From Thermohalobaculum sp965247385 (GTDB lineage Bacteria > Pseudomonadota > Alphaproteobacteria > Rhodobacterales > Rhodobacteraceae), in contig CBDFHG010000007.1 of assembly GCA_965247385.1 (NCBI GenBank), forward strand, positions 1,550,001-1,614,000: a stretch of DNA of 64,000 nt. The letters run 5' to 3'. The stretch's first letter is position 1, and every line of letters begins with the position of its first letter. Positions 43,302-52,475 of this stretch are shown here, piece after piece. Below the pieces are notes generated by a model, which was not told the DNA's origin, searched no databases, and saw only the letters and a list, made by a program, of their open reading frames with translations. The position numbers and the translations under genes were made by a program.

Positions 43302-44531
43302 ATGCAGATGCGTCGTGTGGTGATCACTGGAATTGGGGTTGTCTCGTCCATCGGGTCCGACGCGCAGGAGGTCACCGCCTCGTTGCGCGACGGCCGCTCG
43401 GGCATCATCTTCGCGCCAGACTTCGCCGAGCATGGCTTCAGGTGCCAAATCTACGGCAAGCCGACCGCTGATATCGTGGGCCAGGTCGACAAACGTGTGC
43501 GCCGTTTCATGGGCGATGGCGCGGCCTGGAACTACATCGCCATGACCCAGGCGATCGCCGATGCCGGGCTGACCGAGGCGGAGGTCTCGAACGAACGCAC
43601 CGGATTGATCATGGGCTCTGGCGGGCCTTCGACCCACGCTCTGTTCGAGGCCCACAAGACCGTGATCGCAAACGGCAATACCCGCCGCATCGGCCCCTTC
43701 GCGGTGCCGAAGGCAATGTCCTCGACCAACTCGGCGACGCTCGCCACCCCGTTCAAGATCAAGGGGATAAATTATTCCATCACCTCGGCCTGCTCGACCT
43801 CGGCGCACTGCATTGGCAATGGCGTCGAGCAGATCCAGTGGGGCAAGCAGGACATCGTCTTCGCCGGCGGCGGCGAGGAGTTGGATTGGACACTCTCGTG
43901 CCTGTTCGACGCCATGGGGGCGATGTCGTCGAAGTTCAACGACACGCCCGAGCGCGCGTCACGCGCTTTCGACAAGGACCGCGACGGCTTCGTCATCGCC
44001 GGCGGCGCCGGTGTGGTGGTGCTGGAGGAACTGGAACGGGCCAAGGCCCGCGGTGCCACTATCTACGCCGAAGTCACCGGCTACGGCGCGACTTCGGACG
44101 GGTTCGACATGGTGGCCCCCTCGGGCGAGGGTGCGGTGCGGTGCATGCGCCAGGCCCTCGCCACCATCGGCGAGCGCAAGGTGGGTTACATCAACACCCA
44201 CGGCACCTCGACCCCGGTTGGTGACCAGAAGGAAGTCGCAGCAATGCGCGAGGTGTTCGGCGACGATCATCCCAGGTTCAACTCGACCAAGTCGCTGACC
44301 GGCCACAGCCAGGGCGCCACCGGGGTGCAGGAGGCAATCTATTGCTTGCTGATGCTTCAGGGCAACTTCATCGCCGCCAGTGCCAATGTCGAGAGCCTGG
44401 ACCCGGAATTCGAGGGCGCACCGGTGGTGACCAGCCGGGTGGACAATGCCGGGCTGGACACCGCGATCTCGAACAGTTTCGGCTTCGGCGGCACTAACTG
44501 CACGCTGGCGCTGAGCCGGTATCACGGGTGA
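43302..44531 (+). CDS. fabB: Beta-ketoacyl-ACP synthase I FabB
   Basis: This 409-residue condensing enzyme elongates cis-3-decenoyl-ACP. The Cys-His-His triad is visible: ITSACSTSAHCIGNG (nucleophile), NTHGTSTPVGD and LTGHSQGATG; NSFGFGGTNCTL is the C-terminal glycine motif. Begins at ATG 43302 (second choice 43308, two codons on). It is 50 bases after fabA and 10 before fabI. Confidence 0.96.
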   Translation: MQMRRVVITGIGVVSSIGSDAQEVTASLRDGRSGIIFAPDFAEHGFRCQIYGKPTADIVGQVDKRVRRFMGDGAAWNYIAMTQAIADAGLTEAEVSNERTGLIMGSGGPSTHALFEAHKTVIANGNTRRIGPFAVPKAMSSTNSATLATPFKIKGINYSITSACSTSAHCIGNGVEQIQWGKQDIVFAGGGEELDWTLSCLFDAMGAMSSKFNDTPERASRAFDKDRDGFVIAGGAGVVVLEELERAKARGATIYAEVTGYGATSDGFDMVAPSGEGAVRCMRQALATIGERKVGYINTHGTSTPVGDQKEVAAMREVFGDDHPRFNSTKSLTGHSQGATGVQEAIYCLLMLQGNFIAASANVESLDPEFEGAPVVTSRVDNAGLDTAISNSFGFGGTNCTLALSRYHG

Positions 44532-44541
44532 GGGGAGGGTT

Positions 44542-45342
44542 ATGGCGGGGGAAATTTCGGGAGTGATGCAAGGCAAGCGCGGCCTGATCATGGGGGTCGC
44601 CAACAACCACTCAATCGCCTGGGGCGTGGCCTCGGCACTGGCCGCACAGGGTGCCGAGCTGGCCTTCACCTATCAGGGCGATGCCTTCGAGCGCAGGGTC
44701 CGCCCGCTGGCTCAAAGTGTCGGTGCCGGGCTTATCATGGATGCCGATGTCCAGAACCCCGACAGTCTGGATACGGTGTTCGGCGCGGTGAAGGACGCCT
44801 GGGGCACGATGGACTTCCTGGTCCACGCCATCGCCTATTCCGACAAAGCCGAACTGACTGGGCGCTATGCCGACACCAGCCGCGGGAATTTCCTGAACAC
44901 GCTGGATATCTCGTGCTACTCGTTCGTCGATGTGACCCGCCGGGCCGCCGAGATGATGCCCAATGGCGGTTCGGTGGTAACGATGACCTATCTGGGCTCG
45001 CAACGGGTGATGCCGCATTACAACGTCATGGGCGTCGCCAAGGCAGCACTGGAGGCCAGCGTGCGCTACCTGGCCAACGACCTGGGGCCACAGGGGGTGC
45101 GGGTCAACGCGATCAGCCCAGGCCCGATGCGGACCCTGGCAGGTTCCGCGGTCGGCGGTGCGCGCAAGGTCTACAAGGAATGCGAGGAGAACGCGCCGTT
45201 GCGCAGTAATGTGGCGCTGGAGCATGTTGGCGGGGCGGCAGTCTACTTGCTGTCGGATCTGGGCGCCTCGACGACGGGCGACGTGATCTTCGTCGATGGC
45301 GGCTACCACGCAACCGGAATGGCGCAGCCGGAGAACCTGTAA
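44542..45342 (+). CDS. fabI: Enoyl-ACP reductase FabI
   Basis: This 266-residue short-chain dehydrogenase/reductase-fold protein reduces trans-2-enoyl-ACP with NADH. The nucleotide motif is GLIMGVANNHSIAWGVASAL. The catalytic Tyr-x6-Lys is in HYNVMGVAKAALEASVRY. INAISPGPMRTLAGSAVGG is the substrate loop. Last gene of the operon. Confidence 0.96.
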   Translation: MAGEISGVMQGKRGLIMGVANNHSIAWGVASALAAQGAELAFTYQGDAFERRVRPLAQSVGAGLIMDADVQNPDSLDTVFGAVKDAWGTMDFLVHAIAYSDKAELTGRYADTSRGNFLNTLDISCYSFVDVTRRAAEMMPNGGSVVTMTYLGSQRVMPHYNVMGVAKAALEASVRYLANDLGPQGVRVNAISPGPMRTLAGSAVGGARKVYKECEENAPLRSNVALEHVGGAAVYLLSDLGASTTGDVIFVDGGYHATGMAQPENL

Positions 45343-45752
45343 GCGAGGGCGGTCGCCGGTCCGACTCGCAAGTGGCGCGTTCAAGTCCGGGCGTGAACGC
45401 GTCGAACACCTGTTCCAGTTCTATGAAAAAATGACGGACCCGCTGTTGGCAAAACCCAAGAAAAAGAGACGGGGCAGGCGGGTTTCCCGACTTCCCCTTC
45501 ACACCCGGTCCGCCTGAGCGGCCAAGACTTTGTCCGGGCGAGGTTTTTGGAATTTACTCGCCCTCGACAAGCCCCGCCTGGTTGGCGGCCAATCCGTTGC
45601 CAGGACTGCTAAAACCGCGTTTGTTTTTCTCTGCTTTCGGGACACATTTGAGATATAGCGTTCTACATTTATCAAGCGTACAGACCCCACTGACATAATG
45701 TGCATGCATCAGGCATATCCTGCCAATGTCACCTCTACCTAAATCGAATATT
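45343..45752. other. Gene-poor region between fabI and brnT
   Basis: A short + frame ending at 45517 (FQFYEKMTDPLLAKPKKKRR) is unrecognised and could be a remnant. The following 230 bases are AT-richer, with no gene seen. Confidence 0.4.
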
Positions 45753-45803
45753 TAATGTTACTACATATATTGCCCCGACACCCTATATAATGTAATAACA
45801 TTA
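45753..45803 (+). promoter_or_regulatory. BrnTA promoter and operator
   Basis: Inverted repeat TAATGTTACTACAT (45753-45766) and ATGTAATAACATTA (45790-45803), 13 of 14 paired, with TATATAAT (45784-45791) overlapping the right arm. The arm ends one base before the brnT ATG. There is no Shine-Dalgarno, so a leaderless mRNA is likely. BrnA-type antitoxins autoregulate through such sites. Confidence 0.65.
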
Positions 45804-45804
45804 A

Positions 45805-46077
45805 ATGAAGATCGAATATGACCCCGCCAAGCGCGACACGACCCTGGAGACACGCGGGCTGGACATGGCGCAAGCGAGTGAGGTTTGGGACGGGCCGCAC
45901 CTGACGTTTGAGGACAATCGGCAGGACTACGGCGAACCTCGTTTTGTCACCTTCGGCCTTCTGAGCGACCGGCTTGTGTTTGTCGCATGAACCCTGCGCG
46001 GAGATACACACCGTATTATCAGCATGAGGAAAGCCGATGAGCGCGAACAAAAAGGATATGGCCCGTTACTTGGGTGA
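45805..46077 (+). pseudogene. brnT: BrnT family toxin, with in-frame TGA
   Basis: MKIEYDPAKRDTTLETRGLD and YGEPRFVTFGLLSDRLVFVA match BrnT ribonuclease toxins up to residue 61. Codon 62 is TGA (45988-45990), where the family has Trp (VxWTxRG). Downstream the same frame continues TLRGDTHRIISMRKADEREQ, the conserved C-terminal half with the catalytic Arg/His region, ending at 46077. So one base (TGG to TGA) has truncated the toxin. The downstream part overlaps brnA by 41 bases, as in intact operons. Confidence 0.85.
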
Positions 46078-46294
46078 TGAACCTGACGACGATCTGCCAG
46101 ACTTCTCGACAGATGAATGGGCAAAAGTGATCGAAGCGGCCCCTGTCCAGCGCGGCAGGCCGAAAGCTGCCGTCACAAAGGTATCGACCACGATCCGCCT
46201 GGACCCAGATGTTTTGGAAACCTTCAAGGCTGCGGGGCCAGGTTGGCAGAGCCGGATTAATGACGCCCTGCGGAAAGCTGCGGGACTGCGTTAA
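46037..46294 (+). CDS. brnA: BrnA family antitoxin
   Basis: The product is 85 residues. An acidic N-terminus (EPDDDLPDFSTDEWAKVIEA) binds toxin; the C-terminus (TTIRLDPDVLETFKAAGPGW, then QSRINDALRKAAGL) is a ribbon-helix-helix DNA-binding domain. It should still repress the operon although the toxin is truncated. Confidence 0.9.
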   Translation: MSANKKDMARYLGDEPDDDLPDFSTDEWAKVIEAAPVQRGRPKAAVTKVSTTIRLDPDVLETFKAAGPGWQSRINDALRKAAGLR

Positions 46295-46705
46295 GCCCGT
46301 TTCTCAACTTCGCTGTCAATCGGCATTGAAACGGGCCCCCTGATCGGTGCGCAAGAGGGACCCGTCTGGAGCGACGTGAGCTGGCCCGAGGCGGCGTAGC
46401 TTTCCATGTGGCGCAGCCGTCTCGGGCCAGCGTTTGCGGGGCGATCAGGCTCGGTTCTTGAAGCGCCGGCTCTCGTTGCCGGTCTCGGGGATGTCGCAGT
46501 GATGGGTCAGACGGTCGAGGAACGCGGTGGTCATCATTGCATCACCGAAGACGCTGGGCCATTCGCCGAACGCCAGGTTCGTGGTGACGACGATGGATGT
46601 CGGCTCATAGAGACGGCTGATCGGATGAAAGAGCAACTGGCCGCCGGTCTGAGCGAAGGGCAGGTCGCCGAGTTCGTCGAGGATCAGGACGTCATCGATT
46701 GGTGA
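46295..46705 (-). pseudogene. IS21 remnant with the 3' end of istB
   Basis: Frame 46445-46705 encodes the end of the IstB helper ATPase: VLILDELGDLPFAQTGGQLL (Walker B), SIVVTTNLAFGEWPSVFGDA and LDRLTHHCDIPETGNESRRF. The N-terminal half and istA are absent. Bases 46295-46444 look like the IS21 right end. Confidence 0.85.
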
Positions 46706-46731
46706 GGGACAACCTGTAGAGGTGCGCATAG

Positions 46732-47352
46732 CTACAATTCGGCGCAGGGAATGTAGCCCGCGCTGATCGCCGCGACGGTGGGGGCCGGGGTCAGCACATT
46801 GGCCAGGCGGCTGCCGCTTGCACCAGCGTCCGAATATCCCTGCCCCGACCAGCGCCACAGGCGGTTGTGCCATTTCAGCAGCGGCGTGCTCTCGGCGCCC
46901 GGCAGGGTCAGGAAGACCCCGTCCGGCAAGGCCGCGAGGTCCGCGATGTGCGTCACCTGCCGGCGGCTCCGGGTCACCCGGGCGGCGTGGAGGGTGCGAT
47001 CGATGTCATGGGCCTTTGCTCCTGGCAGGCCTGCCGCCAGCCAGGCGGACTTAAAGCGCCGGTAATCGGCGTTGCGGCACTCGGCGCAGGGGCGGTGCCC
47101 GGCGGCGAGCGCGCAGACTTCGTCCCGGAAGAACAGCGCGGTGTAGCGGGTGGGAGCGCCTTCAGGCGGCATCGGTGCTCGGTGGCGGCCGCGAAATTCG
47201 GTGACGCAGCAGACCCAGTTGTTGTGCCGCCAGCGGGCGGTGCCGAGCCTGCCTTCTGTGTCGTGCAGGATGCCCCGATTGCCCATCAGCGCCCCGCGCC
47301 ACGGCTGGGCGGTGATCTCGCCGAAAGGGGTGACGCGGTTCTGCAGCGGCAT
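46732..47352 (-). CDS. Conserved protein with Cys/His-rich centre, unrecognised
   Basis: The product is 206 residues from the Met at 47352 (MPLQNRVTPFGEITAQPWRG). The centre has FFRDEVCALAAGHRPCAECR followed by NADYRRFKSAWLAAG, a possible metal site. No signal or membrane segment. It lies 8 bases downstream of the dehydratase gene on the same strand, so is probably co-transcribed. I recognise the sequence style from proteobacterial hypothetical proteins but cannot assign a function. Confidence 0.7.
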   Translation of the reverse strand: MPLQNRVTPFGEITAQPWRGALMGNRGILHDTEGRLGTARWRHNNWVCCVTEFRGRHRAPMPPEGAPTRYTALFFRDEVCALAAGHRPCAECRNADYRRFKSAWLAAGLPGAKAHDIDRTLHAARVTRSRRQVTHIADLAALPDGVFLTLPGAESTPLLKWHNRLWRWSGQGYSDAGASGSRLANVLTPAPTVAAISAGYIPCAEL

Positions 47353-47360
47353 TCGTGCGC

Positions 47361-48284
47361 CTAAACCGGTAGCGGATCGATGTTGCCACCGCAAACGACC
47401 ACGCCGACGCGCGCCCCGGCCGGAGCCACGAACCGCCCGCTGGTCAGGGCTGCCAGGGCGGTGGCGCCGCCGGGTTCGGCGAGGATGCGGGCAGACGACC
47501 AGAGCAGCGACTGAGCCCGGGTGATCGTCTCATCGGTGACCGTCATCGTCTCAATCTGCAACCGTTGGACGATCTCATAGGCAAGCGACCCGATCCGGGG
47601 GGCGCCGAGGGAATTGGCGGCGACGCCGGTGGGGTGGATTTCGGCCTCGGGGCCATCGCGCAGGGCGGTGGTCAGGGTGGCGGCAGTTTCGGGCTCGACC
47701 GCGATGATGCGGGTGCGCCCGTCATACCAGGAAGCGATGCCGCCGATCAGCCCGCCGCCGCCGACGGCGACCAAAAGGATGTCAAGATCGGGGGCCTGTT
47801 GTTCCAGCTCGACGGCGACAGTGCCTTGCCCGGCAAGCGTCTCAGGGGCGTCGAAGGGGTGGATCGTCATCGCGCCGCTGCGCGCGCCCCACGCCTTGGC
47901 GGACGCCGCGGCCATCCCGTAGTGGCCCTCGATCACCTCGAGCGTGACGCCGGTGCCGCGGACCAGAGAAATCTTTGCATCCCCAGCGATGCCGGGCACA
48001 TAGATCCGGGCCGGGATGCCCAGACCAGCCGCCGCGAAGCCGACCGCCGCCCCGTGATTGCCGCCAGAGGCGGCGACAACCCCGGCCTCGGGCACCGCGC
48101 GGCTGAGCAGGTTGTTGAAAGCCCCGCGCGCCTTGAAGCTGCCGGTGTGTTGCAGGAGCTCCAGCTTCACGGTCACGGGATGCGGCAAGCCCAAACCGCC
48201 CCCATCCAGTTCGATCACCGGAGTGCGGCGGATATGGGGGGCGATGCGGGCGTGGGCCGCACGGATGCTGTCGCGATCGATCAC
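47361..48284 (-). CDS. Threonine/serine dehydratase, PLP-dependent
   Basis: This 307-residue fold-type II PLP enzyme has the Schiff-base Lys 51 in HTGSFKARGAFNN, ASGGNHGAAVGFAA as substrate loop and VAVGGGGLIGGIASW as phosphate-binding glycine loop. There is no ACT domain, so this is the catabolic or racemase-like type rather than biosynthetic IlvA. It deaminates threonine or serine to the keto acid and ammonia. Confidence 0.88.
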   Translation of the reverse strand: MIDRDSIRAAHARIAPHIRRTPVIELDGGGLGLPHPVTVKLELLQHTGSFKARGAFNNLLSRAVPEAGVVAASGGNHGAAVGFAAAGLGIPARIYVPGIAGDAKISLVRGTGVTLEVIEGHYGMAAASAKAWGARSGAMTIHPFDAPETLAGQGTVAVELEQQAPDLDILLVAVGGGGLIGGIASWYDGRTRIIAVEPETAATLTTALRDGPEAEIHPTGVAANSLGAPRIGSLAYEIVQRLQIETMTVTDETITRAQSLLWSSARILAEPGGATALAALTSGRFVAPAGARVGVVVCGGNIDPLPV

Positions 48285-48302
48285 CGGTTGCGGGCCTTTT
48301 GG

Positions 48303-49529
<1,227 letters not shown>

Positions 49530-49568
49530 CGGCCTTCGGATCTGGTCATGTGGCTTACAAGGATACTC

Positions 49569-49592
49569 GGCCTTCCCATCTCAGGGAAGGCC
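49569..49592 (-). terminator. Hairpin between ialB and rlmN
   Basis: GGCCTTCCC and GGGAAGGCC form a 9-bp stem with a 6-nt loop, without a U run. It sits 49 bases after the ialB stop, on a leftward transcript. It may stabilise or attenuate rather than end transcription. Confidence 0.45.
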
Positions 49593-49640
49593 GTCGCCCC
49601 TAGCACATGCGCCGCCCCGACTCCAGAGCGCCAGGCGACC

Positions 49641-50186
49641 CTACGATTTGCAGAGACTGGCCGCCGCTTTCAGCGCCGCCGTGAAACCCGACAGCGAGAA
49701 GGTGTCGATGGTCTTGGTGCCGCGGGTCGAGACCCCCTCGACCTTGGCTCTCACGCCGCGCCGGAACGCATCGATCAGCGCCGAGTCGTCGTCGACCGAA
49801 GGCGCCCATGCGTTCTCGCCTTCGGTGAACAGGGTGAATTTCTCGTTGCCCACCGCCGCCTTGACCTCCGAACCCTTCTTGAACGGATAGCCGCTGAGAT
49901 AGGAGACCTCGTTGTTGACGCCATCACCAGGACGGATCGAGACCATCAGGAAGATCTCGCCCCGGTTCACCGACACCATCTTGCCGTTGCGCACGGCCGT
50001 GATCTTGGTCGGCTGGGACACGATCCAGCACACCTTCTGCCCCTCGGTTTCGACCTGAAAGATCGACCAGTCCATCTTCGCATCGATGCGCTGCTGGGCC
50101 TGAGCACCTGCCACATCTGGGCCGACGACCCCGGTCAGGATCCCGACCAGCAACGCAATCGTCCCCGCTTTCAAGAAATACTTCAT
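49641..50186 (-). CDS. Invasion-associated locus B (IalB) family protein
   Basis: This 181-residue periplasmic protein has signal peptide MKYFLKAGTIALLVGILTGV and cleavage near AGA-QAQ. The IalB domain shows CWIVSQPTKITAVRNGK, then LMVSIRPGDGVNNEVSYLSG and a Cys at the C-terminus (AAASLCKS) that can form a disulphide. Common in alphaproteobacteria irrespective of invasion; exact role unknown. Confidence 0.88.
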   Translation of the reverse strand: MKYFLKAGTIALLVGILTGVVGPDVAGAQAQQRIDAKMDWSIFQVETEGQKVCWIVSQPTKITAVRNGKMVSVNRGEIFLMVSIRPGDGVNNEVSYLSGYPFKKGSEVKAAVGNEKFTLFTEGENAWAPSVDDDSALIDAFRRGVRAKVEGVSTRGTKTIDTFSLSGFTAALKAAASLCKS

Positions 50187-50381
50187 GCTCGCCTCATTTT
50201 GGGTATCCTGCGAATCTTGGGCGTCCGCCGGGAATTGTTTTGCATCAGTGTTTGTCCCGCAACTGATCGCAGCATACTGTATTTGGCAGGGAGAACGCCA
50301 CCCCAGTGCATCGTGAAAATAATTCTTCGTGGCTACAATACGTGCGAAGGGTCGGGGCCGGCAAATGATTGGGGTGAATCA

Positions 50382-51389
50382 ATGAATGAACGGGCCAACC
50401 CGGTCCTTGTCGAAGTTTGGCGAGGCGAATTTCTGGAATGCGTACATCGCGGCTCGGCGGTGGTCTGTACGCCGTCGGGCGAGGTGGTCGAGGCCTGGGG
50501 CGATCCGGCCCGGGTGATCCTGCCGCGCTCGTCGTTCAAGATGATCCAGGCGCTGCCGCTGGTCGAGAGCGGTGCGGCCGACGCGGCTGGATTGAGCAGC
50601 GAGCATCTGGCGCTGGCCTGCGCTTCGCATAAAGCGGCGGCGGTGCATACCCGGCTGGCAGCAAGCTGGTTGGCCGGGATCGGGCTGACCGAACATGACC
50701 TGCGTTGCGGCGCCCATACGCCCGGTGACCCTGAAGCGGCGCATGCCCTGTGTTCGGCTGGGGCCGCTCCCGGCCAGTTCCACAACAACTGTTCAGGCAA
50801 ACATTGCGGTTTTCTGACCATGAGCCAGCACCTGCGCGGTGGAGCGGAATATCTGGAATTGGACCATCCCCTGCAACAGACGGTGCGGATGACAGTCGAG
50901 GAGGTCACGGGCGAGACAGTCTCGGGCCATGCGATCGACGGCTGTTCGGCGCCGAACTTCGCGGTTTCGCTAAAGGGGCTGGCAACCGCGATGGCACGGT
51001 TCGCAACCGCCGGAACCAGTTTCACCGGAGTTCGTGCCGGTGCGGCGCGGCGTCTGGTCGAGGCGATGGCGGCGCATCCGGTTCTGGTCGGCGGCGAGGG
51101 CAGCGCCACCACCGGCCTGATCCGCGCCTGCGCCGGACGGGCGGTGGTCAAGACCGGTGCCGAGGGCGTTTACATCGCGATCCTGGCCGAGCGCGGTCTG
51201 GGCATCGCGCTGAAGATCGACGATGGCAACGCACGCGGCAGCGAGGCAGCGGTTGCGGCTCTGCTAACCCGCCACGGGGCGCTGGAGCGGGAAGACCCGG
51301 CCTACACAGCGCTGGCCGATGCGCCGATTTTGAACTGCCGGGGCTTCGCCCCTGGCCATCTGCGGGCGGCGGAGATCTTGATGGGTTGA
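50382..51389 (+). CDS. L-asparaginase II family protein
   Basis: The product is 335 residues from ATG 50382; a frame of 1274 residues starting at 47565 is an antisense shadow of the left-hand genes. The family (Rhizobium-type asparaginase) hydrolyses asparagine to aspartate and ammonia, without similarity to classical E. coli enzymes. Motifs: ILPRSSFKMIQALPLVESGA (Ser-x-x-Lys), LACASHKAAAVHTRL, NNCSGKHCGFL and IDGCSAPNFAVSL. Confidence 0.88.
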   Translation: MNERANPVLVEVWRGEFLECVHRGSAVVCTPSGEVVEAWGDPARVILPRSSFKMIQALPLVESGAADAAGLSSEHLALACASHKAAAVHTRLAASWLAGIGLTEHDLRCGAHTPGDPEAAHALCSAGAAPGQFHNNCSGKHCGFLTMSQHLRGGAEYLELDHPLQQTVRMTVEEVTGETVSGHAIDGCSAPNFAVSLKGLATAMARFATAGTSFTGVRAGAARRLVEAMAAHPVLVGGEGSATTGLIRACAGRAVVKTGAEGVYIAILAERGLGIALKIDDGNARGSEAAVAALLTRHGALEREDPAYTALADAPILNCRGFAPGHLRAAEILMG

Positions 51390-51424
51390 TCGGATCGGGT
51401 GTTGCTGTCGATACCGCTGTCTGT

Positions 51425-51541
51425 TTTTCGCCCGTGACAAAATCCGCTTGTGCGAATTTTCGGCGCACCGCATTCCACCTCGCCTCCCCGCCTCCCGGAG
51501 GGATTTTTGCGCCTGTCCGATCACCTTTGGTGACCTGCGCA
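51425..51541 (+). repeat. Dispersed intergenic repeat, copy 2
   Basis: TTTTTCGCCCGTGACAAAATC (51425-51445 region) and, at 51506-51541, TGCGCCTGTCCG then CCTTTGGTGACCTGCGC. Same two motifs, order and spacing class as 11253-11346. Lies between the asparaginase and DMT transporter genes, which converge. Confidence 0.65.
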
Positions 51542-51571
51542 GAAAACGCTGCGCGCAGGCAAGAACTTCTC

Positions 51572-52453
51572 TCAGCCCCGCCGCATCAGCCGGTATTCGC
51601 GCCAGATGGCGTAGAGCCCGGCGCCGACGGTCAGGGTCATGCCGAGGATCACCCAGCGGTCGACCGGCTCGCCAAAGATGAAGGCACCGATAGGGACAGC
51701 GAAGATCATCTGCAGATAGGTGAAGGGCTGGATGCGGACCGCCTCGGTGGCCTCGAGCGCCCGGATCAGGCAGTAGTGGCCGCACATCGCCACGGTGGCG
51801 TGCAGCAGCAGCCAGCCGATATCGGGAAGGCGCATCGGGGTCCAGTAGAACGGCCCGACCAGGGTCAGCGCCACCGCTCCGGCCACGCCGAGATAGAAGA
51901 AGGCCGGGCCGGACGAGCCATCCGCCCGGCTGACCAGCCGCGTCGTGACCGTGTAGACCGACATCATCACCGCCGCCGTCAGCGCGATCAGCGCGCTGGT
52001 GTCGAACAGGCCGACACCGGGCCGCAGAATCACCAGGACCCCAATGAGACCGACCCCGACCGCCACCAGCCGGTGCCTGCCAACCCGCTCGCCCAGCAAC
52101 GGGATCGCCAGCAGGGTGGCCAGCAGCGGGTGTAGCGAGAAGATCGCATGGGTCTCGGCCAGGCCCACCAGGTCGAAGCTGATAACGATGATGACGATCT
52201 GCACCGCCAGCAGCACGCCGCGAAAGACCTGGAGCGAGGGCATCCGGGTCTGGCAGGCCGCCCGCAGACCACCCACGCGCCGCGCCGCCAGCACCGCCAC
52301 GAAGGCCGCGAACAACCAGTAGCGGACCATGATGAAGAACTGCGGCGGGTACGCGGCGGCCAGGTATTTCGAGGTGGCGTCCTGCACCGCGAAGGCCATC
52401 ATCGCCGCCAGCACGAAGCGGATGCCGAGAGCGGGGTCGGAGGGGCGGCTCAT
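51572..52453 (-). CDS. DMT superfamily (EamA) transporter
   Basis: The product is 293 residues with ten predicted membrane helices in two EamA repeats (SKYLAAAYPPQFFIMVRYWL in the first; LIRALEATEAVRIQPFTYLQ in the second). Exports or imports small metabolites such as amino acids; substrate unknown. It starts 22 bases after the davB stop, so may be the last gene of the lysine-degradation transcription unit. Confidence 0.88.
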   Translation of the reverse strand: MSRPSDPALGIRFVLAAMMAFAVQDATSKYLAAAYPPQFFIMVRYWLFAAFVAVLAARRVGGLRAACQTRMPSLQVFRGVLLAVQIVIIVISFDLVGLAETHAIFSLHPLLATLLAIPLLGERVGRHRLVAVGVGLIGVLVILRPGVGLFDTSALIALTAAVMMSVYTVTTRLVSRADGSSGPAFFYLGVAGAVALTLVGPFYWTPMRLPDIGWLLLHATVAMCGHYCLIRALEATEAVRIQPFTYLQMIFAVPIGAFIFGEPVDRWVILGMTLTVGAGLYAIWREYRLMRRG

Positions 52454-52475
52454 GCGCCGCCCTGCCGGGGGCGCA

